Source: Burkholderiales bacterium
GTDB taxonomy: Bacteria > Pseudomonadota > Gammaproteobacteria > Burkholderiales > Burkholderiaceae_C
Reading direction: 5' to 3'
Assembly (NCBI GenBank): GCA_026932425.1
Contig: JAIXKN010000055.1
Span: 1 to 46,281 of the forward strand
Length of the DNA: 46,281 nt
Shown piece after piece: positions 42,204 through 46,281 of this stretch. The position numbers were made by a program, and so were the translations under genes. The notes beneath the pieces are model-generated. The model was not told the origin of the DNA. It was given only the letters and a program-made list of their open reading frames with translations, and ran no database searches. Within the stretch, counting starts at the first letter, position 1, and each line of letters opens with the position of its first letter.

Positions 42204-44153
42204 GTGAAACGAATCTTCATGCAGGGCAGTGCGGTGGCCGTGGGCCTCTCGCTCGTCGCGCTCGCAGGTTGCGGGACCAGCGACTCGATCGAGGACAACG
42301 CCTGTCTTCAGTCCACACCGACCGGCGAGATCTACGACCCCGGCACGCCCGGGGAGCAGGGCGCGCCGGAAATTCCGACCGGCTTCGCGAGCAAGCGTGT
42401 CGCGACCGCGAAGAGCTACATGGTCGTGGCCGCGAACCCGCTGGCTTCGAAGGCTGGCTGCGAGGTGCTGCGCAAGGGCGGCTCGGCCGTCGACGCCGCG
42501 GTGGCCGTGCAGATGGTGCTGAACCTGGTCGAGCCGCAGTCCTCGGGCATCGGTGGCGGTGCGTTCATGCTTCACTATCGCGCGAAGGACGGCAGTGTCA
42601 CCGCCTACGACGGCCGCGAGACGGCGCCGGCCGCAGCGACCGAGAACTACCTGCGCTGGGTCAGCGACGACGACCGCAGCACGCCCAAGCCGAACGCCAG
42701 GGCCTCGGGCCGCTCGATCGGCACGCCCGGGGTGTTGCACATGCTCGACGCCGCGTACCGCGACGCCGGGCGCCTGACCTGGAAGGAGCTGTTCGAGCCC
42801 GCGATCCGCATTGCCGACGAGGGTTTTCGCGTCAGTCCGCGCATGTCGAGTTCGATCGCGGCCTCGGCCAGCGGCCTTGCCCGCGACCCCGAAGCGCGCG
42901 CGTATTTCCTGCAGCCCGACGGCAGCGCCAAGCCCGAGGGCACGCAGCTGAAGAGCCCGGCGCTCGCCGCGACCTTCAGGACGCTGGCGTCGCAGGGCGT
43001 CGGCGCCTTCTACGACGGCACGCTCTCGCAGGACATCATCGACGAGATCGCCGACACGAACGGCGGCATCACCCCCGGGGTGACGACGCGCGCCGACCTG
43101 GCTGCGTATCGATCGAAGAAGCGCGAGGCGATCTGCACCAGCTACCGGAACACCTACGTCGTCTGCGGCATGCCGCCGCCGTCCTCGGGCGGGCTGGCGG
43201 TCGCCCAGGCGCTGGGCATCCTCGAGCACTTCGACCTCGCGGCGCACAAGCCGGCGGCGCTCGATGCCGACGGCGGCAAGCCCAGCGCGATGGGCGTGCA
43301 CCTGGTCGCCGAGGCCGAGCGCCTGGCCTACGCCGACCGCGACAAGTACGTCGCGGACGCCGACTTCGTGCCGCTGCCCGGCGGCAGCCCGGCGATGATG
43401 CTCGATCCGGCCTATTTGCAGCAGCGTGCCTCGCTGATCAGCACGACGGCCAGCATGGGGACGGCGCAGCCGGGTGATCTGGGCCCGGTGCCGCTCGGCG
43501 TGGGCGCGCCGGTCGCGGAGAGGGGAACGACGCAGGTGACGATCGTCGACCGCTACGGCAACGTGGTCTCGATGACGACGACGGTCGAGTCCGCCTTCGG
43601 TTCCTTCCACATGACGCGGGGCGGCTACCTGCTCAACAACCAGCTGACCGACTTCTCCTCGGCACCGGTCGACGCCGCGGGCAATCCCGTGGCCAACCGG
43701 GTGGCCGCGGGCAAGCGCCCGCGCAGTTCGATGGCGCCCACGCTCGTGTTCCGCCGCAAGCCGGACGGCTCGCGCGGCGACTTCGTGATGGCCACCGGCT
43801 CGCCCGGCGGCGCGACGATCATCCAGTACGTCACGAAGACGCTCGTCGGCGTGCTCGACTGGGGCCTGGACGCGCAGCAGGCGACTTCGATGATCGACTT
43901 CGGCGCCGCCAACAGCATCAACACGAACGTCGGCAGCGAGCACCCGAACGTCAACCTGGCCAACGGCGGCAGCGACGACGCCCTGATCAGCGGCCTGCGG
44001 GCGCTGGGTCACACGGTCAACACCGCGGCGCAGAGCAGCGGCATCGCGACCATCGTCCGCCGCGCCGATGACAGCGGGGATGACGTCTACGACGGCGGCG
44101 CGGACCCGCGCCGGGAGGGGGTTGCGCTGGGCAACCTGATGCTCTTCAAGTAG
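42204..44153 (+). CDS. ggt: Gamma-glutamyltransferase, lipoprotein form
   Basis: The 649-residue protein has a signal ending VALAGC (lipidation at Cys23), so it is membrane-anchored in the periplasm. The Ntn-hydrolase parts are 'VVAANPLASKAGCEVLRKGGSAVDAAVAVQ', 'SSGIGGGAFMLHY', 'YDGRETAP', 'MPPPSSGGLAVAQALGIL' and the processing site 'ERGTTQVTIVD' with nucleophile Thr442. The small subunit ends with 'SSMAPTLVF' and 'GSPGGATIIQYV'. It cleaves glutathione and gamma-glutamyl peptides. The usual TTH after cleavage is TTQ here. GTG 42204 follows a strong ribosome-binding site. Confidence 0.92.
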   Translation: MKRIFMQGSAVAVGLSLVALAGCGTSDSIEDNACLQSTPTGEIYDPGTPGEQGAPEIPTGFASKRVATAKSYMVVAANPLASKAGCEVLRKGGSAVDAAVAVQMVLNLVEPQSSGIGGGAFMLHYRAKDGSVTAYDGRETAPAAATENYLRWVSDDDRSTPKPNARASGRSIGTPGVLHMLDAAYRDAGRLTWKELFEPAIRIADEGFRVSPRMSSSIAASASGLARDPEARAYFLQPDGSAKPEGTQLKSPALAATFRTLASQGVGAFYDGTLSQDIIDEIADTNGGITPGVTTRADLAAYRSKKREAICTSYRNTYVVCGMPPPSSGGLAVAQALGILEHFDLAAHKPAALDADGGKPSAMGVHLVAEAERLAYADRDKYVADADFVPLPGGSPAMMLDPAYLQQRASLISTTASMGTAQPGDLGPVPLGVGAPVAERGTTQVTIVDRYGNVVSMTTTVESAFGSFHMTRGGYLLNNQLTDFSSAPVDAAGNPVANRVAAGKRPRSSMAPTLVFRRKPDGSRGDFVMATGSPGGATIIQYVTKTLVGVLDWGLDAQQATSMIDFGAANSINTNVGSEHPNVNLANGGSDDALISGLRALGHTVNTAAQSSGIATIVRRADDSGDDVYDGGADPRREGVALGNLMLFK

Positions 44154-45099
44154 ACGAAGCTGCGGCCGAGGACGCGCGCACCGCATTGCGGATCGCGCGC
44201 GCCACCGCTTCGGCGGCCATCGCACCGAGGGCGCTCAGGTCGCCGCTGCGCGCGGTGCCGCCGGTGGCCAGCGCAAAGAGCGTGTCGCCGTCGTGCACGG
44301 TGATCGGGTCGATGGCGCGCGAGAGGCCGTGGTGCGCGAGCGCCGCGAGCTTGTTCGCCTGCGCCTTGGAGAGCAGCGCGTCGGTGGCGACGACGCCGAT
44401 CGTCGTCGCCATCCCCGACATGATCTGCATCGGCCCCTCGCCGGCGAGCAGCCGCTCGCTGGTCCGCACGAGCGAGCGGCCGTCCGCACCGCGCGCCCCG
44501 GCCAGCACCTGCCCGTCCTCGCCGATCACGTCGCCGACCGCGTTCACGGCCACCAGCGCGGCAACCGTGAAGGCACCGAGCCGGATCGACGCGCTGCCGA
44601 TGCCACCCTTCATCGCGCGTTCGGGGCCGAAGAGCTTGCCGACGGTTGCCCCCGCCCCGGCGCCGACGCGTCCCTGTGCCGGCGCCGCGGTGGAAGCAGC
44701 GATGCAGGCCGCGTAGCCGTCGTCGGCTCCGGGGCGGATGCGCGCATCGCCGACCCAGAGGTCGAAGAGCACCGCGGCCGGCACGATCGGCACGCGCGCG
44801 GGGCCGACGGCGATGCCGTGCCCGTGCTCGTCGAGCCAGCGCATCACGCCGCCGGCCGCATCCAGCCCGAAGGCGCTGCCGCCGGTGAGCAGCACCGCGT
44901 GCACGCGCTCGACGGTGTTCTCGCTCTTGAGCAGATCGGTCTCGCGCGTGCCCGGCGCGCCGCCGCGCTGGTCGACCCCGCAGACCACGCCCTGCGGGCA
45001 GAGGACGACGCTGCAGCCCGTCGGACGATCGCTGCGCGTGTGGTGGCCGACCGAGAGGCCGGCGACGTCGGTCAGGCTGCCGGGGTGGGGGGCGTTCAC
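44146..45099 (-). CDS. P1-family (DmpA/NylC-like) peptidase
   Basis: The 317-residue Ntn-fold protein has 'LTDVAGLSVGHHT', 'TGCSVVLCPQGVVCGVDQRGGAPGTRETDLL', 'VLLTGGSAFGLDAAGGVMRWL', 'VGAGAGATVGKLFG' and 'TTIGVVATDALLSKAQANKLA', the features of the self-processing P1/S58 group. The threonine of TTIGVV is the expected nucleophile; the residue before it is Ala, where I recall Asn in better-known members. The start is uncertain: GTG 45099 begins at the conserved region, while GTG 45171 would overlap the acyl-CoA dehydrogenase end. Its stop overlaps ggt by 8 bp on the opposite strand. Confidence 0.85.
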   Translation of the reverse strand: MNAPHPGSLTDVAGLSVGHHTRSDRPTGCSVVLCPQGVVCGVDQRGGAPGTRETDLLKSENTVERVHAVLLTGGSAFGLDAAGGVMRWLDEHGHGIAVGPARVPIVPAAVLFDLWVGDARIRPGADDGYAACIAASTAAPAQGRVGAGAGATVGKLFGPERAMKGGIGSASIRLGAFTVAALVAVNAVGDVIGEDGQVLAGARGADGRSLVRTSERLLAGEGPMQIMSGMATTIGVVATDALLSKAQANKLAALAHHGLSRAIDPITVHDGDTLFALATGGTARSGDLSALGAMAAEAVARAIRNAVRASSAAASST

Positions 45100-45157
45100 T
45101 GGACGAGCTTTGGCGCTGAACGCCTGACGATGAGCAACCGGGAGCAGCTCGGCATGC

Positions 45158-46281
45158 TCATGCGAAGACACCCGCCGTGTCCTGCATGCGCGCCGAGACC
45201 TCGCCCAGGTGATGCAGCGTGTCGCCGAAGCTCATCTCGAGCATCGTCAGGCGCTTGAAGTAGTGGCTGCCCAGGTACTCGTCGGTGACGCCGATGCCGC
45301 CGTGCAGCTGCACGCACTGCTGGCCGACGAAGCGCATCGAGTGGCCGAGCTGCACGCGCGCCTGGCTGACCGCGCGGCGGCGCGCCTCGCGCTCGCGCGC
45401 AAGCGTCAGCGTCGCGAAGTAGCTCATCGAGCGGCCGAGCTCGAGCTGCATCTTCACGTCCGCGATGCGGTGGCGCAGCGCCTGGAAGCTGGCGATCGGC
45501 ACGCCGAACTGCTTGCGCGTGTTCATGTAGTCGACGGTGATCGCGGTGAGCTGGTCCATCAGCCCGACGGCTTCGGCGCATTGCGCGGCGATGCCGACGT
45601 CGACCGCGGCTTCGAGCGCCTCGAAGCCCTCGGCCGCGATCAGCGTCGCGGGGCTGTCCTGCAGCACGACTTCGGCCGCGCGCGCGCCATCCTGCGTCGG
45701 GTAGCCTCGGACCTTCGCTGCCGTCTTTTCGACGAGGAAAAGACCGATGCCCGCTTCCTCGGCCTCGTCGCCCGAAATGCGCGCCGGGACGATGAAGGCG
45801 TCGGCCTCGTCGCCCGCGGGGACGACCGACTTCGCGCCGGTGAGCTTCCAGGCGCCGCCGTCCTGCCGCGCGCGCGTCTGCACCTGCGCGAGCCGGTAGC
45901 GCGCGGCCGCTTCCTGGTGCGCGAGCACGACGAGGGCCGAACCGTCGGCCACGCGCGGCAGCCAGGCTTGCTGCAGCTCGGGTGGAGCGGCCGCGAGCAG
46001 TGCCGGCGTGATCAGCGCGCCCTGCGCGTAGGGTGCGTTGACGAGGCCGCGGCCGAGCTCCTCCATCACCACCATCGCCTCGACCGCGCCAAAGCCCATG
46101 CCGCCCTGCGCTTCGGGGACCGCGAGGCCGGTGAGCCCGAGGCCGGCCAGTTCGGTGTAGACGGCGCGCGTGGCGCCGCCGGCGCGCGCGATCGCGTGGC
46201 GGCGATCGAAGGGGAAACCCTTCTCGACCCAGCGCGCGACGGCTTCGCGCAGCGAGAGCTGTTCCGGCGTGAAATCGAAGT
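45158..46281 (-). CDS. Acyl-CoA dehydrogenase (PimD-like), 5' end cut by the window
   Basis: The frame is open from the window edge to the stop at 45158 (about 374 codons visible), beginning 'FDFTPEQLSLREAVARWVEK', so only the first codons are missing. The N-terminal helical domain, middle beta-barrel ('WKLTGAKSVVPAGDEADAFIVPAR') and C-terminal four-helix domain ('YMNTRKQFGVPIASFQALRHRIADVKM', 'QLHGGIGVTDEYLGSHYFKRL') are all present. Opening and length resemble the small subunit of pimeloyl-CoA-type dehydrogenases. FAD-dependent alpha,beta-oxidation of an acyl-CoA is likely; a second subunit gene would be expected just outside the window. Confidence 0.9.
   Translation of the reverse strand, partial: FDFTPEQLSLREAVARWVEKGFPFDRRHAIARAGGATRAVYTELAGLGLTGLAVPEAQGGMGFGAVEAMVVMEELGRGLVNAPYAQGALITPALLAAAPPELQQAWLPRVADGSALVVLAHQEAAARYRLAQVQTRARQDGGAWKLTGAKSVVPAGDEADAFIVPARISGDEAEEAGIGLFLVEKTAAKVRGYPTQDGARAAEVVLQDSPATLIAAEGFEALEAAVDVGIAAQCAEAVGLMDQLTAITVDYMNTRKQFGVPIASFQALRHRIADVKMQLELGRSMSYFATLTLAREREARRRAVSQARVQLGHSMRFVGQQCVQLHGGIGVTDEYLGSHYFKRLTMLEMSFGDTLHHLGEVSARMQDTAGVFA

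Noticed and set aside
42057-44225. Long minus-strand frame opposite ggt
   Set aside because: Antisense shadow of a clear gamma-glutamyltransferase; it would also run through rsuA and the P1 peptidase ends.

Overview
The window reads as high-GC betaproteobacterial chromosome, most likely order Burkholderiales (Rubrivivax/Leptothrix-like). The basis is the base composition, the conserved run cysS - DNA glycosylase - accA - tilS - lysC - tRNA-Ser(GCU), a ThrH-type phosphatase, an SOS-box dnaE2, and a PEP-CTERM protein with a PrsT-type TPR lipoprotein. The genus is inference.

Positions 1-7230 are the right part of an integrated phage-like element. A tightly overlapping operon carries a replication-type protein, an archaeo-eukaryotic-type primase, a DESH-box helicase and a small ORF. 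Next come a terminase-small-subunit-like protein, an unknown ORF, an HK97-fold-type major capsid protein and a small head-region-type protein. No large terminase, portal, protease or tail gene lies in this part, which suggests a capsid-encoding phage satellite or a truncated prophage. Downstream of the capsid genes, 6087-6541 is an unusual non-coding array of about nine different long palindromes with partly repeated flanks. The element ends at a 44-nt copy of the 3' end of tRNA-Cys (7187-7230). This implies integration into tRNA-Cys, with the intact gene, and probably the integrase, left of the window.

From 7231 on the content is chromosomal. tRNA-Leu(UAA) precedes dnaE2, which has a perfect LexA box and lacks an adjacent imuAB. 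It converges on amiC-tsaE, which is divergent from queG. An AEC transporter, xerD and a small ORF follow. 16086-20027 is a PEP-CTERM locus: prsT, then divergently a VWA-domain PEP-CTERM protein with a near-consensus sigma-54 promoter and repeated upstream motifs. Next are a cold-shock gene, clpS-clpA, a vapBC-like toxin-antitoxin pair, the lpxH-mtfA pair and two tandem cyclophilins.

27092-33080 is the housekeeping run cysS to tRNA-Ser. It is followed by thrH, a lipoprotein, a secreted helical protein, an ECF sigma factor, a Rieske/FAD oxidoreductase and a patatin. The right end holds an SDR, ogt, ribF, rsuA, ggt, a P1-family peptidase and an acyl-CoA dehydrogenase that runs off the window edge. 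Several genes (terS, the 6647 ORF, queG, xerD, clpS, the antitoxin) have a -10-like hexamer only 5-7 nt before the start codon, which predicts leaderless mRNAs.
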